NCBI GenBank assembly: GCA_018399285.1
Contig: JAGYOW010000030.1
Location: 1-37,441, forward strand
Direction: 5' to 3'
Length of the DNA stretch: 37,441 nucleotides
From: Desulfotignum sp.
GTDB lineage: Bacteria > Desulfobacterota > Desulfobacteria > Desulfobacterales > Desulfobacteraceae
Below, in pieces: positions 9,396-17,760 of this stretch. Position 1 is the stretch's first letter. Each line of letters opens with the position of its first letter. Under the pieces are notes generated by a model. That model was not told where the DNA came from and made no database searches. It was given only the letters and a program-made list of their open reading frames with translations. The translations under genes were made by a program, and so were the position numbers.

Positions 9396-10232
9396 TTACT
9401 GACGTAACGCCAGCTGCATTTTGTAATGGCCGCCCTTGAAAAAGGACATGGCAAACTCCGCCACCTCCCGGGGGTCATAAAATTTGCAGCTGAACACATC
9501 CAGGTATACGGTGTTGTCGGCATTGGCAAAATGGCCGGAAATCAAAGAAGTTTCAATCAGCTGGGTCATGCTGAATCCTTCCACCCGCTCATCTTCGCCA
9601 AAATGGACCACCTGGCACTCGCCGAACCGTTTCATCTCGATTCTGTCACACAGTTCATGTACAAACTGTTTGATTTTGTCAGCATCCCGGATGATGTCCG
9701 GATCGCTGTCATAGATATCGATGGAAGACAGAACCCCCCAGGGGTTTTTCTGCTCATAATCCTTTTTCCAGGAAATGGGGTGTGTGTTTGAATGTTTCAG
9801 GGTCTGTCCAATGTTCTGTTGCGCAAAGGGCTTGGCGATAATTCCCCGGTTCTGATCCGAAGAGATCAGCACATTTTTTGATTCAAACGATTCTTTCATG
9901 GAGGTAATGGCGGCTTCCAGGTTGATATTGTCACCACAGGTGAAAATGTCCACGGCCGCATAGTCATGCTCCGGCCAGGCGTGGATGGTGAAATGGGATT
10001 CCGCGATTACCACCACACCGCTGACGCCCTGGGGCTCAAATTGATGGAACGAGGAACTGATGATGGTGGCATTGCTGTCTTTAGCCGCTTTCAGCAGGGC
10101 GTTTTCAACACGGTCCGCATCCAGAAAGGCTGTGGCGCCGCATTCATAGTATTCAATGGTCACCTGCCGTCCCAGGGCAAAAAAATTATTGTCCTGGACA
10201 TCACCGGTCATTTTAAGGTTTTTGTTCAGCAT
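9396..10232 (-). CDS. speD: S-adenosylmethionine decarboxylase proenzyme with a second SpeD-like half
   Basis: Counted from ATG 10232 (GGAG upstream), the protein has 278 residues. Residues 20-125 are a standard bacterial class-1B AdoMet decarboxylase: STFHQF-type segment near 61-66, the self-cleavage site Glu78-Ser79 in VVIAESHFTIHAWPEHDYAA, and the catalytic Cys99 in DIFTCGD. Cleavage before Ser79 should generate the pyruvoyl cofactor; the product is the aminopropyl donor for the adjacent SpeE. Class-1B enzymes are usually 120-140 residues; here residues about 180-275 add a second region that aligns with the first (GFSMTQLIETSLISGHF, then YLDVFSCKFYDPREVAEF). In it Ser79 is replaced by Thr228, while His234 and Cys249 are kept. 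An in-frame ATG at 10292 extends the N-terminus with no family match. A role as a related pyruvoyl amino-acid decarboxylase cannot be excluded. Confidence 0.88.
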   Translation of the reverse strand: MLNKNLKMTGDVQDNNFFALGRQVTIEYYECGATAFLDADRVENALLKAAKDSNATIISSSFHQFEPQGVSGVVVIAESHFTIHAWPEHDYAAVDIFTCGDNINLEAAITSMKESFESKNVLISSDQNRGIIAKPFAQQNIGQTLKHSNTHPISWKKDYEQKNPWGVLSSIDIYDSDPDIIRDADKIKQFVHELCDRIEMKRFGECQVVHFGEDERVEGFSMTQLIETSLISGHFANADNTVYLDVFSCKFYDPREVAEFAMSFFKGGHYKMQLALRQ

Positions 10233-10827
10233 GGGTGTTGTCTCCAAAAATGTTAATACGCATCCGGGGCAGGCTGCATGATGCAGAAACATGCCCGCAA
10301 TTGATTTTAAATCAGATTTTTGTTCAGTGTTCTGATCTGGAAGATTGAAATAAAATTCGTCAACCCCAAATCAGGTCATTGGTTTTTTTAAAACAGGGTT
10401 GCCGGAAATATGCGGATGATGGAAAAAAGGAATAGAGACGTGTGTGTTAAAGAAAAAAAGCGTTTGTGCAAAAGACAATATACGTCCTACCCCCCCGGCA
10501 TCAGCTGCAATTCCCGTGACTGCGGAACAAGCGACATATCCCAGCTTGTTCTTTGAATATACGATTCTTCGAATAACCATTTGATTTTATATTTTAAATG
10601 CATAAAACCTTCAAGTTTGGGTTATTGCCGACAGACCATACGTTTGAATAGGGTCCGTGCTTCTCCGATAAAACACACCCTTTTACAGGATTTTTTTCAA
10701 ATTGAAAAGTATTATTATGTGGAAAATAAAAAAATATTTGATTTTCTATTGCACACTGGTATATAAGGCAGCGGTCAGTCTGGACAGACCTGAGGATAGC
10801 CGGGCATACACACCTTCGGAAGAGTTT
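10233..10827. other. AT-rich intergenic region between speD and the diguanylate cyclase gene
   Basis: This stretch of about 595 bases separates divergent genes and is clearly richer in A and T than its surroundings. It contains a likely promoter for the downstream gene (listed separately). I see no tRNA, small-RNA gene or recognisable c-di-GMP riboswitch. An in-frame ATG at 10702 extends the cyclase frame upstream, but the added residues look like translated noncoding DNA. Confidence 0.5.
10738..10765 (+). promoter_or_regulatory. Possible sigma-70 promoter for the diguanylate cyclase gene
   Basis: TTGATT (10738-10743) and TATATA (10760-10765) are separated by 16 bases. Transcription would begin near 10772, downstream of the ATG at 10702 and upstream of the ATG at 10828, which supports the later start. 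Confidence 0.4.
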
Positions 10828-11949
10828 ATGAAAATGGCGTTTCAACGACAGCGGCTGAGCAGAAGAGTGGTCAATGACCTGCAAAAAAGGTCCACGGCCG
10901 GGGTGTTTTTTTATATGCTGGTGCCGCCGGTCCTGTTTTTCACGGATGGGTATATTCTGCGACATTTAACGGCCAGCCTGGTATTCTTAAGCATTTTTAC
11001 CCTTATCTGCCTGTTTCGTCTGGCCCATGTCCATATTTCAAAAAAAGCGCCGGACACCCGGCATCACGACACATGGCACAAAGCCGTCTTTGTTGTCAGT
11101 ATTCTGTTGACCGCCCTGGCATGGGGGGTGGGGTCTGCGGTTTTTCTGCTGTACAGTGACGAACAAACCATCCATCTGCTGATGATCATCTGCACGGTGG
11201 GGTTCTGTGCCGGGGGTGTGATCTCTTTTATGCCGGTGCTGTATCTGGCCGTGTCCTATAATTTTCTGATGCTGGTGCCTGCGATTTCAGCCGTGTTCAT
11301 TGACGGGGAAGCCCCCTCTCTGGGCATTGCCATGATTCTGTATTCCATCTACCTGGTGTTGATCTCCTTGCGGGGCAACCATGAATACTGGAACGCACTG
11401 GAAAATGAATATTTGCTGGAGGAAAAAACCCGGGAATTGGAAATCACCAGCCGGACGGATGTGTTGACCGGATTATACAACCGCCGGTATTTTGATGAAC
11501 TGTTCGAACGGGAATGGGGGCTGTGCAGCCGGCGAAAAAGCCCGCTGACCCTGTTGATATGCGATATCGATCATTTCAAGAAAGTCAATGACACTTACGG
11601 GCATCAGGCCGGGGATGAATATCTGAAACTCATCAGCCGGCTGATACAGCAGGTGTTTCAACGGGAAACCGATTTGGTGGCCCGGTATGGCGGCGAGGAG
11701 TTTGTGGTGCTTCTGCCGGACAGGGATGCTGAACATACCCGTGACCTGGCCCAGCGCTTAGGTAAAAAAATTGAAGCCGCCGTGCTGGAATACAACAAAG
11801 AAAAAATTCAGACCACCATCAGCCAGGGGGTCACCTCCTGCATTCCGGCACCGGATATGGACCGGGATGTGCTCCTCACCCGGGCCGACAACGCCATGTA
11901 TGAGGCCAAGAATGCCGGCCGGAACAAAATTATGGTGGATATGCAGTAA
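10828..11949 (+). CDS. Membrane-bound diguanylate cyclase (GGDEF domain)
   Basis: The 373-residue protein makes cyclic di-GMP from two GTP. About six membrane helices (roughly residues 25-180) form an N-terminal membrane sensor domain I cannot name. After a short linker helix the GGDEF domain runs from about 210 to the end, with DVLTGLYNRRYF, the metal-binding DIDHFKKVNDTYGH and the active-site loop GGEEF at 288-292. An RxxD motif (RETD, 279-282) lies exactly five residues before GGEEF, so product inhibition through the I-site is expected. I chose ATG 10828 because CGGAAGAG lies just upstream. It stands alone, convergent with the modF-like gene. The sensed signal is unknown. Confidence 0.88.
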   Translation: MKMAFQRQRLSRRVVNDLQKRSTAGVFFYMLVPPVLFFTDGYILRHLTASLVFLSIFTLICLFRLAHVHISKKAPDTRHHDTWHKAVFVVSILLTALAWGVGSAVFLLYSDEQTIHLLMIICTVGFCAGGVISFMPVLYLAVSYNFLMLVPAISAVFIDGEAPSLGIAMILYSIYLVLISLRGNHEYWNALENEYLLEEKTRELEITSRTDVLTGLYNRRYFDELFEREWGLCSRRKSPLTLLICDIDHFKKVNDTYGHQAGDEYLKLISRLIQQVFQRETDLVARYGGEEFVVLLPDRDAEHTRDLAQRLGKKIEAAVLEYNKEKIQTTISQGVTSCIPAPDMDRDVLLTRADNAMYEAKNAGRNKIMVDMQ

Positions 11950-11978
11950 AAAAAAGACTTCCTGAAACCGGGGACCGG

Positions 11979-13379
11979 TCACCGGCCCGGCGGCACCATT
12001 GTGACATGCTGCACAAAGAAATCCCGGCACTCGTCTTCCCGGTGACTCACGTAAAGAATGGTACTCAAATGGTCTTTGGCCACAAGGGTCAGAAAATCCA
12101 GCACCGCATTTCGGTTGGGCGTATCCAGCCCCTGGGTGGGCTCGTCTAAAATCAGCAGCTTCGGCCCTTTGATCAGGGCCCGGGCAATGAGCACCAGGCG
12201 CTGGTCCGCAAAGGTCAGATCCCGGAAAGGCATTGAAGCCATCGATGCCATGTTCAGCCGGTCCAGCCAGGTCATGGCCCGGTTTTTCTGACTGTCGGTC
12301 ACGGGATTGTACAGGCCGATGGAATCGAACAGCCCGGAAAGAATACAGGCCAGCGCACTGCCCGGCACCCGGAAGTTGCGGTGCAAATCCGGGCTGACAA
12401 TGCCCATCTGTTTTTTGATGTCCCAGATGGATTCTCCCGTGCCCCTCCGGACGTTAAACAAGGTCAGATCACAGGTGTAGCAGGCGGGATGGTCTCCGGT
12501 GATCACCTGGAGCAGGGTGGATTTGCCCGTGCCGTTGGGGCCGGTGATCAGGGTGTGGTCTCCCTGGTCCACGGCCAGGCTCAGATCCGTGAACACGGCC
12601 TGGCCCCCATAACCGGCCGTGCAGCCGTGAAGCCGGACCAGTGCCTTTTTTTCATGCGCTTGAGAACGTGTCTCGTCTGCCGGGGAAAAATCCTGCACCG
12701 TGGCCTGAAAATCCGGCCGGGAGGTCCGGGCCAGGCAGGAAGCCGGAACCTGATCCGCAGGACCTTGAAACACAAGGCCGCCATTGGCCACAACGCCCAG
12801 ATGGGTGGTCCATGACGGAATGTCTGCCGGGTTGTAAACAAACATCAGGATCTGAATCCCCTTGGAAAACAGGTGATACATGGCCCTGTCCAGCTCTTTG
12901 CAGCTGTCCGGATCCAGGCCGTCAAACGGGGCCTGGATCACCAGACAGGTCATTCCCCTGGTGATGGGGGCCAGCAGCAGCAGTTTCCGGGTCTGACCCG
13001 TGGACAGCTGACGATAGCCTTTGTCCAGGCTATCTGTCATGCCCAGGGCCTGGATCAGCTCCGCATGATGCTCGATATCTTCCAGAAAATCCCTGGCAGA
13101 TGTGCCGGGATCCAGCCGGTCCAGAAAATCGGTCTCATCTTTTTTCAGCTCGGATTCATACACAGCCTGCTGGTCCTTGAAGGATACCACACCGGGCTGA
13201 TCCGGCAATGACCGTTCCGCCACCCGGCCTTTGATCTGCCTGCCGGACACCAGGTCAAACAGATCATCGATTCCGGACCGGTTGGTTCCCAGAAAAGTCC
13301 AGGCCTGGCCGGGCAGGGCCTGGAACTGTTCAATATACACATGGTCTGTTTGTGCCTGGATAATTTTCATGGCGGTCAT
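11979..13379 (-). CDS. modF: ModF-like tandem ABC ATPase with a degenerate first domain
   Basis: The 466-residue protein consists of two ABC ATPase domains and no membrane segment, the arrangement and length of ModF (about 490 in E. coli), a molybdate-related ATPase. The second half is strongly ModF-like: Walker A GPNGTGKST (about 279-287), then GDHPACYTCDLTLF, RRGTGESIWDIKK, LSGLFDSIGLY, and Walker B LLILDEP. Its signature is altered to LTFADQR. In the first half Walker A reads GTNRSGID, lacking the lysine, and Walker B reads CLVIQAP, lacking Asp and Glu, although LSTGQ is kept; this domain probably does not hydrolyse ATP. The start is uncertain: ATGs at 13379 and 13370 fit the family, while one at 13457 adds unmatched residues and almost touches the divergent HAD gene. 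No molybdate transporter genes lie nearby. Confidence 0.82.
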   Translation of the reverse strand: MTAMKIIQAQTDHVYIEQFQALPGQAWTFLGTNRSGIDDLFDLVSGRQIKGRVAERSLPDQPGVVSFKDQQAVYESELKKDETDFLDRLDPGTSARDFLEDIEHHAELIQALGMTDSLDKGYRQLSTGQTRKLLLLAPITRGMTCLVIQAPFDGLDPDSCKELDRAMYHLFSKGIQILMFVYNPADIPSWTTHLGVVANGGLVFQGPADQVPASCLARTSRPDFQATVQDFSPADETRSQAHEKKALVRLHGCTAGYGGQAVFTDLSLAVDQGDHTLITGPNGTGKSTLLQVITGDHPACYTCDLTLFNVRRGTGESIWDIKKQMGIVSPDLHRNFRVPGSALACILSGLFDSIGLYNPVTDSQKNRAMTWLDRLNMASMASMPFRDLTFADQRLVLIARALIKGPKLLILDEPTQGLDTPNRNAVLDFLTLVAKDHLSTILYVSHREDECRDFFVQHVTMVPPGR

Positions 13380-13484
13380 TGAAACAGGAAGCGTGTCAGA
13401 TGGCAAGGCAAATTTTTTGGACCTCAGGCAAGGATGCCGCACCGCATGATTTTCCATTTCCCGGAAATATGATATGATTTGAGC

Positions 13485-14093
13485 ATGAAACAGATTTATG
13501 TGGATCTGGATGATGTGATTTCCAGAACAACCGATACTTACAGTGCCGTCATTGAACAGGAATTCGGCAGACAGGTCCGGTTCGAGGACCTGACCTGTTT
13601 TGATTTAAAGGTGTCATTTCAACTGACGGAAAAGGAATACCGGCATTTTTTCGACCGGATTCATCAGCCCGACATGTTGATGAACTTTGACCCGGTCCCC
13701 GGAGCCGGGGAGATGATGGCCCGCTGGATCGATGCCGGCCACCAGGTGGACATTGTCACAGGCCGGCCTCCTTTGGCCCGGGAAGCGTCTCTGGCCTGGC
13801 TGGACCGGCAGAAAATCCCCTTTTCTAAATTCATCATGGTGGATAAATACAACCGGTGCGAAGAACATCACTCCGGGGTGATCTCTAAAACCCAGCTGAT
13901 GGCCCGTCTGTATGACCTGGCCGTGGAAGATTCCCTGGACACGGCCCTGTTTCTGGCTGAACACATGGCCGTGCCCGTCCTGCTGTATGACCGTCCATGG
14001 AACGCCCGGCCGGTGACGTATCCGAACATCTTCCGGGTGGAATCATGGCGGCAGATTGCCGCTGATTGGAATTTCTCTCCCGATGGGCCTTGA
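13485..14093 (+). CDS. HAD-like 5'-nucleotidase/phosphatase family protein
   Basis: The protein of about 202 residues has HAD hydrolase motif I, YVDLDDVI, at the extreme N-terminus (nucleophile Asp, then acid Asp two residues later). It continues with MMARWIDAGHQVDIVTGRP (motif II region, Thr of VTGRP), a lysine in KYNRCEEH or SKTQL, and a late acidic site AVEDSLDTALFLAE. The pattern fits small 5'(3')-deoxyribonucleotidase-like HAD proteins that remove phosphate from nucleotides or similar small substrates; the true substrate is unknown. A TTG at 13479 is also in frame, but ATG 13485 places motif I normally. It is divergent from the modF-like gene with almost no space between. Confidence 0.7.
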   Translation: MKQIYVDLDDVISRTTDTYSAVIEQEFGRQVRFEDLTCFDLKVSFQLTEKEYRHFFDRIHQPDMLMNFDPVPGAGEMMARWIDAGHQVDIVTGRPPLAREASLAWLDRQKIPFSKFIMVDKYNRCEEHHSGVISKTQLMARLYDLAVEDSLDTALFLAEHMAVPVLLYDRPWNARPVTYPNIFRVESWRQIAADWNFSPDGP

Positions 14094-14116
14094 TCCGGGC
14101 GATTTCATGAATGACC

Positions 14117-14146
14117 TTGTCATTTTTAAGCCATCCGTGATAGAAG
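14117..14146 (+). promoter_or_regulatory. Weak sigma-70-like promoter upstream of acnA
   Basis: TTGTCA (14117-14122) and TAGAAG (14141-14146) are separated by 18 bases in the 100-base gap before acnA. The match is modest and is reported only as the best candidate in the gap. Confidence 0.25.
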
Positions 14147-14193
14147 AAAAAAATAAAATTTAACTTAATTTTTCAATCATTCAGGGTGGTATC

Positions 14194-16947
14194 ATGGAAA
14201 AAAATCAATTTCAAAAGACCATTGAAGTCGGCCAGAAAAAGATAACGATTTATGACATCAATCGGTTAAAAGACGTAATGGGCGTTCCGGATATCGGCAG
14301 ACTCCCTTTTTCCATTAAAATTCTGGTGGAAAATCTGCTTCGAAAACTGGATGGCCGGATTGTCACTGAAAAAGACCTTTTAAACATTGCAACGTGGCAA
14401 AAACAATACAAAACCCCCGTGGAAATCCCTTATCATCCGGCCCGCGTGCTGATGCAGGATTTTACAGGGGTCCCGGCGGTCGTGGATCTGGCAGCCATGC
14501 GGGATGCGGTCAAGGCTCTGGGAGGAGATCCTGGCAGGATCAATCCTTTGGCACCCGTGGAACTGGTTGTGGATCATTCCGTGCAGGTGGATTATTACGG
14601 AACCGGCAGTGCCATCACCAAAAATGTGGCCAAAGAGTATGAGAGAAACCAGGAACGGTATTCGCTTTTAAAATGGGCCCAGAAAAGTTTTAAAAATTTT
14701 AACGTGGTGCCGCCCAACTCCGGCATATGCCATCAGGTAAATCTCGAGCATCTGGGACGGGTCTTTATCATGGATACAGAGGCACAGGATTTGCTGGCCT
14801 ACCCGGATACACTGGTGGGCACGGATTCTCACACCCCCATGATCAACGGGATCGGGGTGATGGGATGGGGGGTGGGCGGCATCGAAGCGGAAGCCGTGAT
14901 GCTGGGGCAGCCGTATTACATGTCTGTTCCTGAAGTCATCGGTGTCAGGCTGACCGGAGCCTTGAAAAAAGGGGTGACAGCGACCGATCTGGTACTGACC
15001 ATTACGGAAATTCTGAGAAACGAAAAAGTGGTGGAAAAATTTGTCGAGTATTTTGGTCCGGGGATGAAACACCTGTCAGTCACGGACCGGGCCACCATCG
15101 CCAACATGACCCCGGAATATGGGGCCACCCTGGGGTTTTTTCCCATTGATGAAAAAACCATTGAATACCTGAAACTGACCAACCGTGCGGAACAGGCGGC
15201 TGTGGCGGAAGCGTGTGCCAGGGCCTTAGGCCTTTTTTGCACCCAAGACAGCGAACCGGTTTATACCAAAGTAGTGGAAATTGATTTATCCACGGTTGAA
15301 CCCTGCCTGGCAGGACCTGCCCGGCCCCAGGACCGTATCCCCCTGTGTGACTTGAAATCCGGCTTTGCCCAGGTACTGGGCTGTGAATACCACCGGGATG
15401 CAGAACCGGAAAATCTGTCTAAATTTATCGACGAATCCGGGTGTGAAACCGGGCGTGCCCCGAAATGTGTGCCTGTCAGCAAGCGGCAGATCGATCTGGA
15501 AATCAACGAAAGACCTTTGAAGCTGGGTGACGGGTGTGTCGTGATCGCCGCCATCACTTCCTGCACCAACACGTCCAACCCTTCGGTCATGATCGGTGCC
15601 GGGCTCGTTGCCAAGGCAGCCGTTGAAAAAGGCCTTAGAATTCCTTCTTATGTCAAAACGTCAATGGCACCGGGATCAAAGGTGGTGGTTGATTACCTTG
15701 AGGATGCCGCACTGCTGCCATATCTGGAAGCCCTTGGCTTTCATGTGGCAGGGTTTGGGTGTACCACATGCATCGGCAACAGCGGTCCGCTTCATCCGGC
15801 GATTGAAAAGGCCATTGCTGACAACGATTTAAACGTGGTATCAGTATTGTCGGGCAACCGAAACTTTGAAGCCAGAATTCACCAGAGCGTAAAAGGCAAC
15901 TATCTTGCTTCGCCCATGCTGGTTGTGGCGTTTGCCATTGCCGGAAGAATCGATATCAACCTGAACACCGAACCGGTGGGATTTGATCCCAACAATGAAC
16001 CCGTGTACCTTGAAGACATCTGGCCGTCGGATGACCAGATCCGGGAGCTGGTTCAAAAACATGTGAAACAGGACTTTTTCAGGAAAGAATATGATAAAAT
16101 TTTTGCCGGTGACCAATTCTGGCAGGATCTGGATGTCACAAAAAGCACCACATTCACATGGAATGACCAATCCACGTATATTAAAAATCCCCCTTATTTT
16201 GAAAATTTCAAGAAGGAAACAGACAGGCCCGAAGATATTTCAGAGGCAAATGCCCTTGTTTTACTGGGAGATTCAGTCACCACGGACCATATTTCGCCTG
16301 CCGGCGCCATCCCTGAAGAATATCCCGCCGGTCAGTATCTGATCCACCACAAAGTCAAACCTGAAGAATTCAATTCCTATGGGGCGCGCCGAGGAAACCA
16401 TGAAGTCATGATGCGCGGTACATTCGGAAATATCCGGATCAAAAATCAGATGGCCGGCGTCAGGGAAGGCAGTTTTACTTTGAAGTTCCCATCGGGCCAG
16501 GAAAAATTCATCTATGATGCGGCCATGGCATATCAAAAAGAAAATAAGCCTCTGGTGATATTGGGGGGGAAAGAATACGGCACGGGATCATCACGGGACT
16601 GGGCAGCCAAGGGAACCGCCCTTTTGGGGGTGAAAGCGATCATTGCCGAATCCTACGAAAGAATTCACCGCAGCAATCTGGTGGGCATGGGAGTGCTTCC
16701 TTTGGTCTTCAAAAACGGTGAAAGCTGGAGAAGTCTTGGTCTGGACGGCTCTGAGACGTTTTCAATCAAAGGGATCGCAAACATGGCGCCACGAAAGACC
16801 CTGGAAGTAACGGCCCGGAAAACCGATGGCACCCAGGTCCAATTTTCAGTCACTGCCCGCCTGGATACGGTGGTGGATGTGGAATATTTTGAAAACAATG
16901 GCATCCTGCCGTGTATTTTAAGAAAACTTTTGAAAATGGAATCATAA
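14194..16947 (+). CDS. acnA: Aconitate hydratase AcnA
   Basis: The 917-residue protein is a full-length aconitase of the AcnA/IRP type, which interconverts citrate and isocitrate through cis-aconitate in the TCA cycle. Residues 1-600 are the three N-terminal domains; the [4Fe-4S] ligands are Cys457 in TSCTNTSNP and Cys523 and Cys526 in GCTTCIGNSGP. The C-terminal swivel domain carries GDSVTTDHISPAG and the substrate-binding GGKEYGTGSSRDWAAKG. The ATG is preceded by AGGGTGG. The gene is monocistronic by position: the next gene is about 390 bases away behind its own promoter. A complete oxidative TCA cycle would fit an acetate-oxidising sulfate reducer, but that is inference. Confidence 0.96.
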   Translation: MEKNQFQKTIEVGQKKITIYDINRLKDVMGVPDIGRLPFSIKILVENLLRKLDGRIVTEKDLLNIATWQKQYKTPVEIPYHPARVLMQDFTGVPAVVDLAAMRDAVKALGGDPGRINPLAPVELVVDHSVQVDYYGTGSAITKNVAKEYERNQERYSLLKWAQKSFKNFNVVPPNSGICHQVNLEHLGRVFIMDTEAQDLLAYPDTLVGTDSHTPMINGIGVMGWGVGGIEAEAVMLGQPYYMSVPEVIGVRLTGALKKGVTATDLVLTITEILRNEKVVEKFVEYFGPGMKHLSVTDRATIANMTPEYGATLGFFPIDEKTIEYLKLTNRAEQAAVAEACARALGLFCTQDSEPVYTKVVEIDLSTVEPCLAGPARPQDRIPLCDLKSGFAQVLGCEYHRDAEPENLSKFIDESGCETGRAPKCVPVSKRQIDLEINERPLKLGDGCVVIAAITSCTNTSNPSVMIGAGLVAKAAVEKGLRIPSYVKTSMAPGSKVVVDYLEDAALLPYLEALGFHVAGFGCTTCIGNSGPLHPAIEKAIADNDLNVVSVLSGNRNFEARIHQSVKGNYLASPMLVVAFAIAGRIDINLNTEPVGFDPNNEPVYLEDIWPSDDQIRELVQKHVKQDFFRKEYDKIFAGDQFWQDLDVTKSTTFTWNDQSTYIKNPPYFENFKKETDRPEDISEANALVLLGDSVTTDHISPAGAIPEEYPAGQYLIHHKVKPEEFNSYGARRGNHEVMMRGTFGNIRIKNQMAGVREGSFTLKFPSGQEKFIYDAAMAYQKENKPLVILGGKEYGTGSSRDWAAKGTALLGVKAIIAESYERIHRSNLVGMGVLPLVFKNGESWRSLGLDGSETFSIKGIANMAPRKTLEVTARKTDGTQVQFSVTARLDTVVDVEYFENNGILPCILRKLLKMES

Positions 16948-17042
16948 GCATAACGCTTGTTTTGCTGTTGCAATCATCCCAGGCTTCTTACGTTATGGAT
17001 TAACAAGACAGTATGCGGTTCATGTGACATACCCGTACGTTC

Positions 17043-17086
17043 AAAAAGGCGATATATGACCCATTGAGCAAATACGCCCTTTTTTT
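17043..17086 (+). terminator. Possible terminator downstream of acnA
   Basis: AAAAAGGCG (17043-17051) can pair with CGCCCTTTTTTT (17075-17086), with one bulged C and a long loop, followed by T-rich sequence. It lies about 95 bases after the acnA stop. The large loop makes it weak. Confidence 0.3.
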
Positions 17087-17178
17087 CGCATTTTTCCCGC
17101 TTTTGAATATGAGTGACGTTTCTTTTTTGTCCTTGAAAATCAATGTCATACAAAAATTTTTATTCCATGTCACCCGTG

Positions 17179-17193
17179 TGGCACAATGATTGC
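17179..17193 (+). promoter_or_regulatory. Sigma-54 (-24/-12) promoter upstream of the monooxygenase-fold gene
   Basis: TGGCACAATGATTGC has the conserved GG and GC exactly as far apart as in the consensus TGGCAC-N5-TTGC. Transcription would begin near 17205, leaving an untranslated leader of about 128 bases before the ATG at 17333. The window also encodes a sigma-54 activator at 24674-26170, which may act here. The rest of the 16948-17332 gap shows no gene I can support. Confidence 0.65.
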
Positions 17194-17332
17194 CATATTC
17201 AGCATTGACCAGAGATAACAGAGGGGTTGTCTTTGCCCGGTATCTTTTCAGCAAATCCAGGCGGTTGTTCAGAAACTGTTTATATGCAGCCGGACTGCTG
17301 TCAACCCAAACTATTATAAAAAGGTGAGTGAT

Positions 17333-17665
17333 ATGATCATTGTCAGAACAACCCTGAAAGTGTTTCCGGAAAAGCAGCTGGAAGTCATACAGACACTGCT
17401 TTCGCTGATTGAACCGGTGGGAGGGGAACCCGGCTGCAACAGCTGTTGTGCATTTTGTGACATCAAAGACAAGCACCGCCTCATATTGCTGGAGGAATGG
17501 GAGACCCAAAAGGACCTGGACCAGCATATAAAATCCCTTCGATTCGGGGTCCTTTTGGGAACCAGAACCCTCTTATGTGAGCCGCCTCAAATTCAGATCA
17601 ATACGGTGAACAAGACCCGGGGAATGGAGACCGTTCATGCCATCAGGCAAAATAAAGAGGAATAA
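17333..17665 (+). CDS. Antibiotic biosynthesis monooxygenase (ABM) fold protein
   Basis: This small protein of 110 residues matches the ferredoxin-like ABM/YgiN fold: an initial strand MIIVRTTLKVFPEKQLEVIQ, a central EPGCNSCCAFCDI region and the family's LILLEEWETQKDLDQHI. Relatives are quinol monooxygenases, haem-degrading enzymes or proteins of unknown function. Four cysteines in an eight-residue stretch are unusual for the fold and might bind metal or respond to oxidants. I chose ATG 17333 (AAGGTG upstream) rather than the GTG at 17324. It is the first gene behind a sigma-54-type promoter and precedes the CheB-CheR gene by 95 bases. Confidence 0.7.
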   Translation: MIIVRTTLKVFPEKQLEVIQTLLSLIEPVGGEPGCNSCCAFCDIKDKHRLILLEEWETQKDLDQHIKSLRFGVLLGTRTLLCEPPQIQINTVNKTRGMETVHAIRQNKEE

Positions 17666-17681
17666 GTTTTTATCCGTTTCC

Positions 17682-17711
17682 TTGACAGAAGGCAGTTGCC
17701 CGGCCTATAAC
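17682..17711 (+). promoter_or_regulatory. Sigma-70-type promoter for the CheB-CheR gene
   Basis: A perfect TTGACA (17682-17687) and TATAAC (17706-17711), 18 bases apart, lie in the gap between the ABM-fold gene and the ATG at 17761. Transcription would begin near 17719. The downstream gene may thus be expressed independently of the sigma-54 promoter. Confidence 0.55.
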
Positions 17712-17760
17712 CAGAACAGTTTACATCTTTCGTACATTCCAATTTCTCAGGACAGGGGAC

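Noticed and set aside
10702..10827. Upstream extension of the diguanylate cyclase frame from ATG 10702
   Set aside because: It lies in AT-rich intergenic DNA, has no ribosome site and contains a plausible promoter; ATG 10828 has a better ribosome site.
17000..17527. Minus-strand frame of 175 codons across the acnA-ABM gap
   Set aside because: Its first half is antisense to the ABM-fold gene, and the rest resembles no known protein.
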